Assembly (NCBI RefSeq): GCF_010389155.1
Contig: NC_057764.1
Location: forward strand, 4,154,001 to 4,218,000
Origin: Erigeron canadensis
Taxonomy: Eukaryota; Streptophyta; Magnoliopsida; Asterales; Asteraceae
Direction of reading: 5' to 3'
Length of the DNA: 64,000 bases
In this document: one piece after another, positions 39,582 through 50,830 of the stretch
Numbering within the stretch: the first letter of the stretch is position 1
Layout: the number at the start of each line of letters is the position of its first letter
Position numbers and translations under genes: made by a program
Notes under the pieces: generated by a model
What the model saw: the letters and a program-made list of their open reading frames with translations, nothing else
Database searches by the model: none
What the model was told of the DNA's origin: nothing

Positions 39582-40605
39582 ATGAATCAACCTAAAGAAT
39601 TCGACGTTTATTATAATGGGATGTTCATGTTCCATCCTTTTAACTACTTTGGCTACCAATTAAGGACTTTGTGGGCCCCAAAAATAGGTAGGGATGTGCA
39701 TGGTCCGGTTTGGACGGTTTTAGCCTAAAATCTCAACCAAACCAATACATACGGTTTAATGATTTTTCAACCAATCCGTCCAAATTGTTATGTTAAACCA
39801 AACCAACCAAAACAAGTAAATCGGTTTGGTTTGGACGTTAAACAGTTTTTTATCTTAAAAAAAAAATACAACATATAAGAGTATATATAAATAGCATATA
39901 TAAATATATTGAAGATTCGATATCATAAAATAACATAATATTCATATGTCTTAATAAACATAAGAAACATAATAATCACAAATGTTTGCACTCATAAATG
40001 ATGATGATGGGAAGAATAGAAGTGCAGACCAATCATATATATATACTGGAAAAGGGATACATTAAATTAGGAAATAATTTTGTGATTCCTAACAATTAGC
40101 TTGTGATTGATTTTCTACAATAATAGGTTACGAAGTTAAACCACATCCATAGTATATCATTCAAAATTTGAAAATAAGAATTCAAAAATTTTCAACTCTG
40201 TTACTTGACAGTTGTCGACAACTTTAATAAATAACAATTAACAAATATATAATTCACAATCACAATATTAATTTATTAACTATTAATATAGATAATTAAT
40301 ATAAACTTACCATTAACATAACTAAATGGTCCAGTTTGGTTTAACCAGATTGTGTAATGTCTAAAATCAAAACCAAACCGTACAAATGGTTTATGAAAAA
40401 AACAAACCGACAATTCGAAATTTAGTTTATAACCCGACCAATCCGTCCAATTACCTTGGTTTAAATGGTTTAGCCGGTTTCCACCAAACCTTGCACATCC
40501 CTAAAAATAGGGTATGAAGTGTTTGCTCACTATATACAGAATGAAACGGTTTGTCAAGAACTGGTCTTTAATTTGCTTTTCATGGTTGTGGAGTGGAGAA
40601 TATGA
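39582..40605 (+). pseudogene. Mutator transposase N-terminal fragment, split by a hAT element
   Basis: Starts MNQPKEFDVYYNGMFMFHP and runs to 39680; ignoring the hAT insertion and one copy of its target duplication, the frame reopens at 40504 (GYEVFAHYIQ..) and stops at 40603-40605. The beginning resembles the PB1-like N-terminal region of plant Mutator transposases (a V-Y-Y-G-G/N-F pattern and PKIGYEVFAEYI-like core); that is family recall, not a search. No DDE catalytic domain is present. Confidence 0.5.
39689..40503. mobile_element. hAT-type non-autonomous element
   Basis: 815 bases with terminal inverted repeats TAGGGATGTGCA / TGCACATCCCTA and a perfect 8-base target duplication AAAATAGG (39681-39688 and 40504-40511). 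The inner ends are rich in CCAAACC/GGTTTGG words in both orientations. No transposase frame. Confidence 0.92.
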
Positions 40606-40700
40606 TGAAGATACGGTGTGATAAGGATTGTCGAGAATATGATGAAGATACGGTTGTGGAGTGGAGAATATGATGAAGATACGGTGTGGATGATGATGAA
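40590..40700. repeat. minisatellite
   Basis: Three to four copies of GAATATGATGAAGATACGGT with GTGGAGTG spacers. Confidence 0.85.
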
Positions 40701-40719
40701 GATACAATGCCAAGGTAGG

Positions 40720-40976
40720 GTTTGGGAAGATAATGAACTGGCTAGCAAGTGGTCTTGGCTCATCTGGGATGCTGATAAGAGATCAACCAAGAATGACACA
40801 AGTGGATGAGACCATTTCAATGTGTGCACCAAGGCCTTCACAACCTGTGGTTGGCACACAACAATCTGTCAATGAAGCACCAAAAAAGAAGAAAGTGACC
40901 ATATACAAAAACATGAAGAAAAGGGTTTCCAGTGAGACAAAGGTTTTGAGACATAGCAGATTTTGGGTTGAGTGAA
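40720..40976 (+). pseudogene. possible Mutator transposase C-terminal remnant
   Basis: An open stretch ends ..KKKKVTIYKNMKKRVSSE.. before a stop at about 40976. Position (between the transposase N-terminal piece and the GRF gene) and the basic tail fit a transposase C-terminus, but no zinc knuckle is seen. Weak. Confidence 0.25.
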
Positions 40977-41332
40977 ACTGTTTTATGATCTATATACAAA
41001 AATCTTTTGATGAAAATTAAAATGGGTTTCCACTAGCTAAATATGTGCAGATTATGGTCTTTTGGGTGCACATTGTATGTGCTGTGACACTAACTAGTTA
41101 ATTATGTATGTGCATTGACACCAGTCTTTTGTCAAAAACTTGTATCTTTTGGTATGCATTGCAATGAAATATCGTATGCAGTTTGTGATTGTTAATATAT
41201 GTAGTATTTTTCCCAGTTGTTTTGTAATCTCATGGATAAGCTTGGTAATATCATGCAATTAGAAATACTTGGTAATATCATTCCATTAGACAAAATATTA
41301 CAAATCAAAAAAAGAAAGACATAGCAGTGAAC

Positions 41333-41838
41333 TCATTCTTCACTTGCAATCAACAGTTTCACAAGCAGGAATATTACTACACATAGCAATGCGACAACTC
41401 CAATCAACAAATAAAAGACTTTATCAAAGACATTCAATTTTGACTTCAAACCAGACAACTCATTCTTCACTTGAAACATTTCATTGCTTGAATCACATTC
41501 TTCAAAACCCAACCGATTTCCTTGTGAGTGAGATTAAACAACAAAACCTTATAGTATACATTTGTTATCTCTTCATCAATAAAGAAAAAACTTGTACAAG
41601 ACGCACTTTTCACCTGAATCGGTTAGTAATACTAAAACCAGTTAATGTTTTCAATTATGATTACAAAAACATAATATTAAAGGAAAATACTTACTTTAGG
41701 GCATTTTACAAATCTCCTACCAGGATTTTTCCTAGTCCAAGATGTGAGGATGGGCATCTTCTCACCACATTTACAATACATATACGAAACAGCCTTGTTA
41801 ATGGAAGAAGAAGATGAAGATGAAGATGAAGCAGCCAT
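41333..41838 (-). CDS. GRF-type zinc-finger protein, probable; carried by a Mutator-like element
   Basis: Exon 1 is 41695-41838 and encodes 48 residues: MA, a serine run, then YCKCGEKMPILTSWTRKNPG and RRFVKCPK, the classic plant GRF zinc-finger pattern (C-x-C ... TSWT..NPGRRF..C). A GTAAGT donor follows. The second exon, after TTCAG at about 41620, continues in frame with an SCTSFFFIDEEI motif expected next in this family. Further on, a coiled-coil plus membrane-anchor tail (NELSGLKSKLNVFDKV.., then LLIGVVALLCVVIFLLVKLL, stop 41333-41335) is clear but lies in another frame, so either there is another small intron or the copy has a frameshift. GRF fingers bind nucleic acid in other proteins; here a small membrane-anchored protein is inferred. 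A broken duplicate is at 32530-33064. Confidence 0.55.
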
Positions 41839-42140
41839 TGAAGGAGGGAGAAAGAAGAAAATGGAGGGAAGGGAGAGGAAAGGGGGCGGGCAAAGAGAGA
41901 GAAACATGCGGAAGAATAATTGTGTGAAAAAGGAGGGAAATACTGATTTTATTAGCAATATTATGTATTACATGGCAGCTGAGATGGATAATATTAGGGA
42001 CAACCGGTTACTTTTCAATTGTAACCGGTAACTTACACACTATAGACGCAAATGGTTAGTTTGTTACATTACATAAACGTTTTTTTGGTTAGTTACAAAA
42101 CATAGACATTTTGACATTGTTAAGTACATTCTCAGGTCAT

Positions 42141-42819
42141 AATCCCCATGATTTAAAAATTGTTAATTAGAGAGGATTAAAATATATTTATTCCTATAAT
42201 AAATAAGTTTACATTAAAATACATGATTATAATATTGTATTTTTATACTTCAAATTGTATGATGTACTATTTATTTTTAACCGAAATTTTATGACAACAA
42301 TTATTTATTGCATGTGTTTAATATAGTAACTAATTATAAATTTTGTTTATATTTTTCGTATGCGTTACTATCATGTTCCGTTGTATTTGTTTTGTTAATA
42401 GAAAAAAGAAAAATTACTTTTAAAGAAAAGGAAAAAAAAAAAAAATTAAAACTCTGCCTCTTGCCATTCAAAACGAAAAAGGTTAAAAAAAATAAAAATA
42501 TATCGCTAGAAAGAATTCATTTCCGTGAAAGCTTCAAACTGACACTGACACTCATCTTCCTCCGGCGGTTCCAAGAATACAACCAAAAAACCATCCATCT
42601 TCCTCCACCCAAATCATCCTCGCCGTCATCCTTCTCTAAACATCCTCACAGCCGATAGTCCCTGCAAGTCAACACGTCAAAAAAAAGTTTACAAAATATG
42701 AAAAGTCAACACTTTAAAAGAAAGTAGCCGGCCGGGTGAAGTTTGCTTACCAGAATAAAATTTTGAGTTGTTGAGACCCACGAAAAAAGGTTCCAGTAGT
42801 TTCCAGGTAAGATTATCCT

Positions 42820-42850
<31 letters not shown>

Positions 42851-43141
42851 CTTTAATTTTTACATGTTCAAAACAGTACTCAGTAAATTATTACAGGCTC
42901 AAAAAAGCCATTCTAAATGTGTATATATACCGTAAGTCCGTAACAAACAATTATTTGGTGACTTTTGCCCCTCAAGTAATTACTTTGTAAAGCACTAACT
43001 TTCTGAGTATGCAATGATAATGAAATTTAGCGGTACATATCAAAGTAAACATATAGGTTGATTTTATCTAACTTGTACAATCATACCCTGCTATTCTCAA
43101 GGATTTGATTGGATTAGTGAAGCATTACCTTGAAATCCTGA
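42141..43141 (+). promoter_or_regulatory. upstream region of the TNL gene
   Basis: Non-coding. The first 350 bases are duplicated at 33369-33735. An AT microsatellite sits at 42822-42850. Promoter by position only. Confidence 0.35.
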
Positions 43142-46100
43142 ATGGCGTCTGTCGGCAAGGAGGACTATATATATGATGTATTTATAAGCTTCTGTGGTGA
43201 AGACACACGTAGGACTTTTGTTGATCATCTTTATGTCGCTCTTGACCGACAAGGCATCCGTACTTTTAAGGATGACCAGAGAGTCGAGAAAGGAAAAAGG
43301 ATCAATGACGAACTCTTACAATCCATTCAAGACTCAAGATTGTACCTCATAGTTTTTTCTAACAACTATGCATCTTCTTCATGGTGCTTAAATGAGCTTT
43401 TGAAGATAATGGAGTGTCAGAAGACAAAAGACCATACTGCATACCCTGTTTTCTATGATGTCGAACCAACTGAAGTCCGCAGACAAAGTGGGTCAGTTGG
43501 AGAAGCACTTTGCATACATGAAAATGAAACAAAGGTTGGAGTATGGAGACAGGCTCTAAAAGAGACAGCCAATCTGTCTGGTTGGGATTTGAGAAATATT
43601 GCTGATGGGTAATCCTTCATTCGTTATTTTTAATATTTTTTTCCATTTGGTGCATGTTGTGTGTGGGAGGAAATATATGTTTGTTCATGTCCGTTCTTCC
43701 ACATGCTAATTGGATCTTTTGTGATATACAGACATGAAGGTCAAGTGATTAAATTGATTGTTGAAGAGGTTTCGCGTGAGTTATGTTCATTTAATTCGAA
43801 CATCATTGATGAAAAGTTAGTAGGCATAGAACAGAGGATGCAGGATCTCGAGCTGTTGTTAAAAATTGGTTTGGATGATGTTCGCATGATAGGGATCAAG
43901 GGGATGGGAGGTGCTGGTAAGACAACTTTGGCCAGGGCCATTTTTGATAAAATATCCACTCAGTTTGAAGCTAGAAGCTTTGTTGAGAACGTCTCAAAAG
44001 CCTCCTTGTCAGGCTTGAACTCGCTGCAAAATCAAGTTCTCGCCGATGTATCAAAAGATCAATGCATAACCGTAAGTAGTGTTCATGATGGGATAAACAT
44101 GATGAAATTGAGGTTGAGGGGTAAAAGGGTACTTGTTGTTCTAGATGATGTTGATCATATAAGCCATCTTGAGGCATTAGCAGGTGATAATAGTTGGTTT
44201 AAACCTGGAAGTAGAATTATAATTACAACAAGAGATGAGCAAGTTTTGTTATCACATCGGGTGAGCTTGATCCACTATATTCATCTGTTATCAGATGAGG
44301 AAGCGACACGCCTCTTCAGTAGGTATGCGTTTGGGAAAGATATCCCAGTTAGAGAGTATGAAAAGGAATCTCTCAAAGTTGTACGTTATGCTAATGGTCT
44401 TCCATTAACAGTCAAAGTTTTGGGCTCGTTATTGTGTGGTAAAGAGAAGCCTCAATGGATAGATACACTAGCAGGACTCAAAACAATTCCATTGGAGGAA
44501 ACTGTTAAAAAACTCGAAATAAGCTATGAAAGCTTGGAAGATGAGCACAAGAAAATATTCCTAGATGTTGCATGCTTTCTGAAAAATTGGAAAACAGAGG
44601 ATGCTATAAGAATGCTTGATGGTTGTGGATTTCAGAGAAAATCTCTTATTACCATTACAGTCGTACATAAAACTGAATTTGATTATGACTTGCCTTATGA
44701 AAGTCAGCGTTATGAACAAATATGCATGCATGACCATATAGAAGAAATGGGCAAGAATATTGTACGTCGTTCGCATCCTGATGACCCGTGTCGACATAGC
44801 CGATTGTGGGTTCAGGATGAAATCAAACACGTCTTGGCTCGTGACATTGTAAGAATTCATCTTACTTCTAATTCGTGATTAAATGACATATTCTTTAGGG
44901 ATAAGTGTTTGAAAATGCAACTAAGTATGGTCAAATGTTTATTGTAGGAACCAACTATCAGTTTTGGATATTGTATATAAGTAATTTGGTAAAAGAGTCT
45001 AAAACATTAAAAAGTGACTTGTTCCATCATTAGCCGGTAAATACTTAATTGCCTGGAAATGTAACTAAGTATGGTCAAATGTTTATTGTAGGAACCAACT
45101 ATTAGTTTTGGATATTGTATGGAAGTAACTTGGTATGAGTCTAAAACATTAAAAAGTGACTTGTTCCATCATTAGCCGGTAAATACTTAATTGCCTGGAA
45201 ATGTAACTAAGTATGGCCAAATATCTATTGTAGGAACCAACTATCAGTTTTGGATATTGTATGAAAGTAACTTGGTAAAAGAGTCTAAAACATTAAATAG
45301 TGACTTGTTCCATCATTAGCCGGTAAATACTCTATTTTCTTTTTAATTATTTCCGACGTGGAATATGTGAGCTGGTGGTGACTGAACCTGTAATCCCGTA
45401 CTCCTGTATCTGATAACTGTCGGGTCTACTTGTTTTCCTTTCCACAACTCAACAATTTTGAATTGCCTTCTATTATGGTCTAGAAGAATACACAAGCAGC
45501 AATACAACAATACTTATCCTATCTGTAATATCCCTTTATTCATCTTGCATTACTGTGCAGTGAACCAAGCTATCACATTTTATTAACTGTTAGGACTTAG
45601 GAGTATTCAAGAGATGACACTTACTTTTAACAGTCTTCCTAAAGATACTTAGTATTTGTGGTCAAATAACATATGAGGAATTGAATCTTGCATATTCTCA
45701 CATAGAAAGCAATTGAAATAAAATTAAAAAAAATTGAAAAAAATGAAAAGTTAGGGTTTTTGGTTTTCCCCCTTTCTATATCGGCTACAAAACATGAATT
45801 ACTTGTAGATAAATGAAGGACATACCTTGATATAGCAGTGGAAGAGTTAAATAGACATCGATCGAAGACGAATTTTGGATTTCGTATGTTGTATGTGTGG
45901 ATTTGGTTTGGAATTGTCGTGTGTGTAAAAGTGTGTGAAATGAGAAACTGATCCAACGTTTATTTTTATATGTAAGTTTTTGTTGTTAGTTGCCGGCTCA
46001 CATATTCCACGTCGGAAATAATTAAAAAGAAAATAGAGTATTTAACGGCTAATGATGGAACAAGTCACTTTTTAATGTTTTAGACTCTTTTACAAAGTTA

Positions 46101-47923
46101 CTTCCATACAATATCCATAATTGATAGTTGGTTCCTACAATAGACATTTGACCATACTTAGTTATATTTTGGGGTACTTATCCCTATTCTTTATTAGTTG
46201 TGACACAAATTTTATGGTTTTTGTTTTTGAATTTCAGGGTACGGAAGAGACAAGATGTATTCGTATGGAAGTCACACCTGATATTGATTTGACAGGTCTT
46301 TTAAACATGAAGAATCTTAGATGCCTCATTGTGAATTATGCTACTGTGGGTAGCAGTTATTCTGACTATGTTAGGGATAATCATAAAGTTTGCAAATACC
46401 TCCCGAATGCAATACGGTATCTGTGTTGGAGGCGTTACCCTCATAGGCGTTTACCCAAAATATCTGGTGCAAATAATCTTGTCACACTTGAAATTTCTGA
46501 TAGCAAAATTGAACAACTTTGGGAAGGGGGAATGGATATGAGAAAACTAAAATACCTTGTATTGCATAATACATATTGTCTGAGGACCTGTGACCTTGGG
46601 CTGTTTCCGAATCTTGAGAGCTTATATCTTCTAGGATGTCGGAAGTTGGTGGAACTTCGTGCTCCCACTGGATGTCTAAAACGGCTTGTTTACTTAAGTA
46701 TATGTCGGTGTAAAAGATTAAGATCTCTTTCATTTATCAAGCATTTAGAGCCACTTCAGTTTCTTAAACTAACTGGACGAAATCATAAGGAGTTCCCAGA
46801 TATAATTCCGGCGGACTCCAACAGTAGTTTGCGAGGTCTTCATATCTATGGGAGTGAGATAGCTGAACTGCCCTCATCAATTGAAAACCTCTTTAAGCTT
46901 GTTTATCTAAATCTGGAACATTGCGGAAATCTCAAGAGTCTTCCAAGAAGCTTTTGTAGCTTACAACGTTTCAAAGTTATTAGGCTTGACTATTGTGACA
47001 TAGAGGAATTGCCTGGGGACCTTGGCAAGTTGGAACATTTAGAGGAGTTATCTTTAAAACGTTGTACACTTGTTAAACATCTTCCTGATAGCATTTGTAA
47101 GTTGAAAAATCTGAAAACTCTCACTCTTCATAGTTCTAACTTTCTTGAGAAGTTACCTGATGATCTTGGCCAGTTAGAATCTTTGGAGGTATTAGATCTT
47201 GCGAAATGCCGGGGGTTAAGAGATATTCCGAGGAGCATTTGTATCATGAAACATCTGAAATCTATCATTCTTGAAGGTTGTCAAGCCCTTGAAAAGTTAC
47301 CCGAGGATGTTGGCCAATTAGAATCTTTGGAGAAATTAGATCTGTCTTATTGCAAGTGTTTGAGAGATCTCCCGAGTAGCATTTGTAAGTTGAAACATCT
47401 CACATCTATTATTCTTCAAGGTTGTGTTGGTCTTGAAAAGTTACCCGACGACCTTGGCAAGTTAGAATCTTTGGAAGTATTAAATCTTACAGATTGCAAT
47501 AAGATAAGAGATATTCCTGGTAGCATTTGTAAGTTGAAGCATCTCAAAACGTTGAACTTACAGTGGTGTGAGAAGATTGACAATCTGCCCGAGGAACTAG
47601 GAGATTTAGAATGTTTAAAAGAGTTGAATATTGACTACACAAGCATAAGCCAACTTCCCCGAAACATCTCATTGTTAGGCCATCTTCAACGCAAGCGTGA
47701 AAGACTGACTGAAAGCTCTTTCGTGTCGGCGGCTGGCATGAAACCCATTGGAGGTCCAGCGCGAAAGCTCGAAATCAAGGGGTTAGTCATGGCGGGTCAA
47801 AATGAAAGGCGATTTATTATAATTATTTTTCTCTCGATGCGCTTCTGCATGATCTTTTTATGTATGTTTATATGTGTACTTATATATGCTTTGATCTACC
47901 AATATTCATTATATATCTTTTAA
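43142..47923 (+). CDS. TIR-NB-LRR (TNL) disease-resistance protein
   Basis: Intracellular immune receptor. Three exons read by eye: 43142-43608 (TIR), 43732-44848 (NB-ARC) and 46238-47923 (LRR); joined they give about 1089 residues. TIR: DVFISFCGEDTRRTFVDHL near residue 12. NB-ARC: P-loop GMGGAGKTTLA, kinase-2 RVLVVLDDVDH, RNBS-B GSRIIITTRD, GLPL-type NGLPLTVKVLGSLL and MHD (CMHDHIEEMG). LRR: about 13 repeats, many of the regular form SICKLKHLK..L..C..L..LPDDLG. Intron 2 is 1389 bases because a Mutator-type element (44898-46184) sits in it; without it and one target copy it would be about 93 bases. The C-terminus is odd: after ISLLGHLQ the frame continues into a charged stretch and a very hydrophobic tail (IIIIFLSMRFCMIFLCMF..), not the usual C-terminal jelly-roll (C-JID) region, so the true 3' end may be missing or spliced away. 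Confidence 0.87.
44898..46184. mobile_element. Mutator-type foldback element in TNL intron 2
   Basis: 1287 bases with termini GGGATAAGTG.. / ..GTACTTATCCC and a perfect 9-base target duplication TATTCTTTA (44889-44897 and 46185-46193). The right inverted arm is about 195 bases (45990-46184). The left arm (44898-45375) is longer because a 142-base subterminal unit is present three times (starts near 44911, 45051, 45193). The middle holds no recognised gene. Its arm sequence (GGAAATGTAACTAAGTATGG) resembles the arms of the element at 39069-42140. Confidence 0.92.
44911..45335. repeat. three tandem copies of a 142-base unit
   Basis: Each copy contains GGAACCAACTAT.AGTTTTGG, GTGACTTGTTCCATCATTAG and CCGGTAAATACT. 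Present once, inverted, in the right arm (46010-46170). Confidence 0.93.
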
Positions 47924-47971
47924 TGGACATGTGACATTTTATTTAGCCCTACGTACAGATATATAATATAA

Positions 47972-48497
47972 CTAGATGTCCGGAATAATTGAAACATAAA
48001 TTAAAAATATAATAACTGATAGTTATATTATTATTCATAATTTATGATAATATAATAGAAACAACAAAATTATTACTTATGAATATATGATATACATCAA
48101 AATATGTAAAGCATGACTAATGAAACACAATTATTTATAAATCATAAAAATTTAATGATATATAACTATTAAGTATAATATAATAAATAATTTTCAAAAA
48201 ACTAACATTATATAACTAACAATCTTATTTGATAAAAAATAATTATCATAGAATTAAATAAAAAACGTAATACAATGTATATAATCTTTGTACTTATATA
48301 AAAATTAGAAAATTAAATATTAATGATTAGGATACGATTAATGATTAAGATTAAAATTGATGATTAAGATCTTATATGAGAATATAGATATAACAATTTA
48401 AATGGAAAAATAACACCTCATTAAAAATCCAACGTGACAAAAAAACTAAAAATGTCATCTAGAAAAAAACATATTATCTTTTAGGTATATAGAAAGA
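47972..48497 (-). mobile_element. Helitron-like sequence
   Basis: On the minus strand it ends ..CCGGACATCTAGT at 47971 and starts at about 48497 with TCTTTCTATATACC after an A. Very AT-rich inside. No strong terminal hairpin, so tentative. Confidence 0.4.
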
Positions 48498-49587
48498 TTA
48501 AACCTATATGGAAAACATATCGAATAAAATTGATGTTGTATCTTATATTACAGTCGATGTATGGGAATATTTCTAAAAAATTTTGTTAGTTTAAAATTGA
48601 AAATCATGCCGAGAACAAATTGCTAAGATATTAAGAAATGCCCCCTAAATAATTGTCACATAATAATAAATATTATTTTTTTCTAGTTATATGAAGAGAA
48701 GGTTATTATTATGGGAAATGATTAATCCTCCTAACTAAATGGCCTAAAGATCCTTCTAACTATTGGATAATGACATGTGGAAACATTAGGGGGCAAGATT
48801 ATGAAGGAGAATTAGTGGATACCACATGTCAAATTCTTAGAGTGTTAGGAGGATTTTTCAGCTATTTTGTTAGGAGAATTAGTTATTTTCCTATTATTAT
48901 TATTATTTTAAACAGAATGACTATAACTAATGAATTTTTTAACATAATATGTAATTAATAATTTACGTGTTTAGTATGAATTTTTTTAATATAAAAATTG
49001 ATCTAAAAAGTAGATTGACTTGTCCAATTTCAATATTTGACAAAACTTTTAAATTTGAGAGGAAGATTTTAACATTGTTAGCTGACATATTAACTTGTTT
49101 AGCCGACATATTAACTGTTATTAAGGTTTATTTTTTTAATTTTTTCAAAATTTTTATTATTAATTAACGATGATTAGGATAAAAGATAATTTTTAAAAAA
49201 ATGCTTAAAATTAAGAAATTAATGTAGGTATGACATATATTAATGTAGGTATGACATATAATGAAAAATCCTACATGACATTTATTCTTAATTGTCAACT
49301 AATCAAAAAAATATCCTCTCTTAGTTATATAGAAATTAAAATGTTAACATTAAGAAAACTTACTATAATTACTGTCAACCCCGTAATGAATTTTTTCACC
49401 ATGAATCCTTTTTTTGATCGTAATCTATATTTTACAATATATTTGTTATTTATAATATAGTGTGTCCATTCTATTCTAGTCTGGTTTAGGAAGTTTTGCT
49501 GCTATCATTGAATTTTAAGTCTTGGAAGTAGTGAAGAGGTTGTCCGATTATGGCCAGTGTAGGTGCTTTTGGGTCTATACATATATA
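48498..49587. other. intergenic, AT-rich
   Basis: No gene. A short direct repeat (ATTAATGTAGGTATGACATATA, two copies at 49218-49262) and Helitron-end-like words are the only structure. Confidence 0.4.
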
Positions 49588-50065
49588 TACATACGAGCAA
49601 TAGTACCTGCGCAATGCGGTGGTAAGATGGTGGGGTGATAGGTCATAGGAGGTGATCGATAAATCATAGAGTGTGATAGCCAAATACCTTAGCTGTACAG
49701 GCTACATACTCGGATTTAAAAATTCGTCGAAAGTATATCGAATGACATCTCTAATGAAAGAGCATGAAATTTTAAGAACACCAATACAATTTTTATAATT
49801 TATCAATATACGGTTTTTGAGATAAAAGATTTTGAATAAATTAGAGGAATAAAATGATTTATGAAGGAGAGAGAAAAAAATGAATGGTTGAGATTTGAAG
49901 AGAGAGAAAAAAATTGAGTGGTTGAAATTTAAGGCTATTATAAGTATATTAGGTAGAGATGTTTAAATTAGTGAATAGAGAAAGAGAGTAATTTAGGTAA
50001 TTAAAATCATCTTGTGAAATTTATAAAAAAATGATAAAATGCTTTATAAGATAGTATAGTATAGA
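49588..50065 (-). mobile_element. Helitron-like element
   Basis: On the minus strand a 5' end A^TCTATACTATACTATC is at 50065-50066, and the other end has a GC-rich hairpin-like ACCGCATTGCGCAGGT (49600-49620) shortly before CTATT, near but not equal to the CTRRT consensus. No genes. Confidence 0.5.
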
Positions 50066-50830
50066 TTGATATAGATATACATATAAGTTATAATTTATAA
50101 ACATTTCTTATTATTTATTTATTTATATATTTTTCCATTAATTTACATAACTAAACATGGTTGAAAATTTTAAACAAATACGAACCATGTATTATGGTGA
50201 CTTTAGATAAGGTTATATCCTATATAGCACCGAAACGGATACGGAAAAGGGTTACGGGAATGATACGGGGAACGGTAAAACTAAAAAATCCAAGATACGG
50301 GTACGGTAATAAAAAAATATACACATATAAATTATATCAATTTTTTCATAAAGAGAGACTTGAGACTTGAGAGATTATGTATAATTATATATGTAGAACT
50401 GTATAATACATGTTTGATTAGTGATCACTCATTGAATGTTTAGTGTTTAATAATTGGTTTTAGAATATAAAAATTTTAATGTTGATCAAATTGTATATAA
50501 TATAGCATATTTGGGTTTGGGGATTAGAAAAAATCTTTTAAAATCTTGATATTAATTAGAAACCGTATATAAACTTCAAAGAAACGTTTCGGTATCTATA
50601 GAAAATTCTAAGGAATGTTTCATACGTGTTTCGTACGAGGAAACATTTCCATGAAGTTTCAGAAACAGGTATGGCTACCTATTTGGAGTTTCGGTGGATC
50701 ATAGGTTATATCATAACCAAAATCAAAACTATTATTAGATCCTGACTGATATTTGTATGACATATCTTGCTATAAATATATATGTGATGATGAGACATGA
50801 GCAGCCAACCATAAAAGTGAAACAGTTCAT
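50066..50830. other. intergenic, nothing certain
   Basis: Repeated GATACGG words (50230-50300) and CGAAAC/GTTTCG words suggest an old repeat, but ends could not be fixed. Confidence 0.4.

Larger units (their letters stand above)
39069..42140. mobile_element. Mutator-like element with transposase remnant and GRF zinc-finger gene
   Basis: Terminal inverted repeats of about 115 bases: 39069-39180 and, inverted, 42030-42140 (shared core AACAAACTAACCATTTGCGT, CTATAGTGTGTAA). Between them lie a short transposase-like N-terminal reading frame on the plus strand (39582-40605, split by a hAT element), a low-complexity stretch, a possible transposase C-terminal piece (40720-40976) and a GRF-type zinc-finger gene on the minus strand (41333-41838). 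No clean 9-base target duplication was found (AGGAATTAT before, ATAATCCCC after). The catalytic middle of the transposase is missing, so it is not autonomous. Confidence 0.7.

Noticed and set aside
45639..45956. 105-codon minus-strand frame in the middle of the Mutator-type element
   Set aside because: No recognisable domain; low-complexity tail. A captured gene fragment is possible but not supported.
50226..50700. Possible MITE bounded by CACCGAAAC and GTTTCGGTG
   Set aside because: Only nine bases of terminal repeat and no target duplication.
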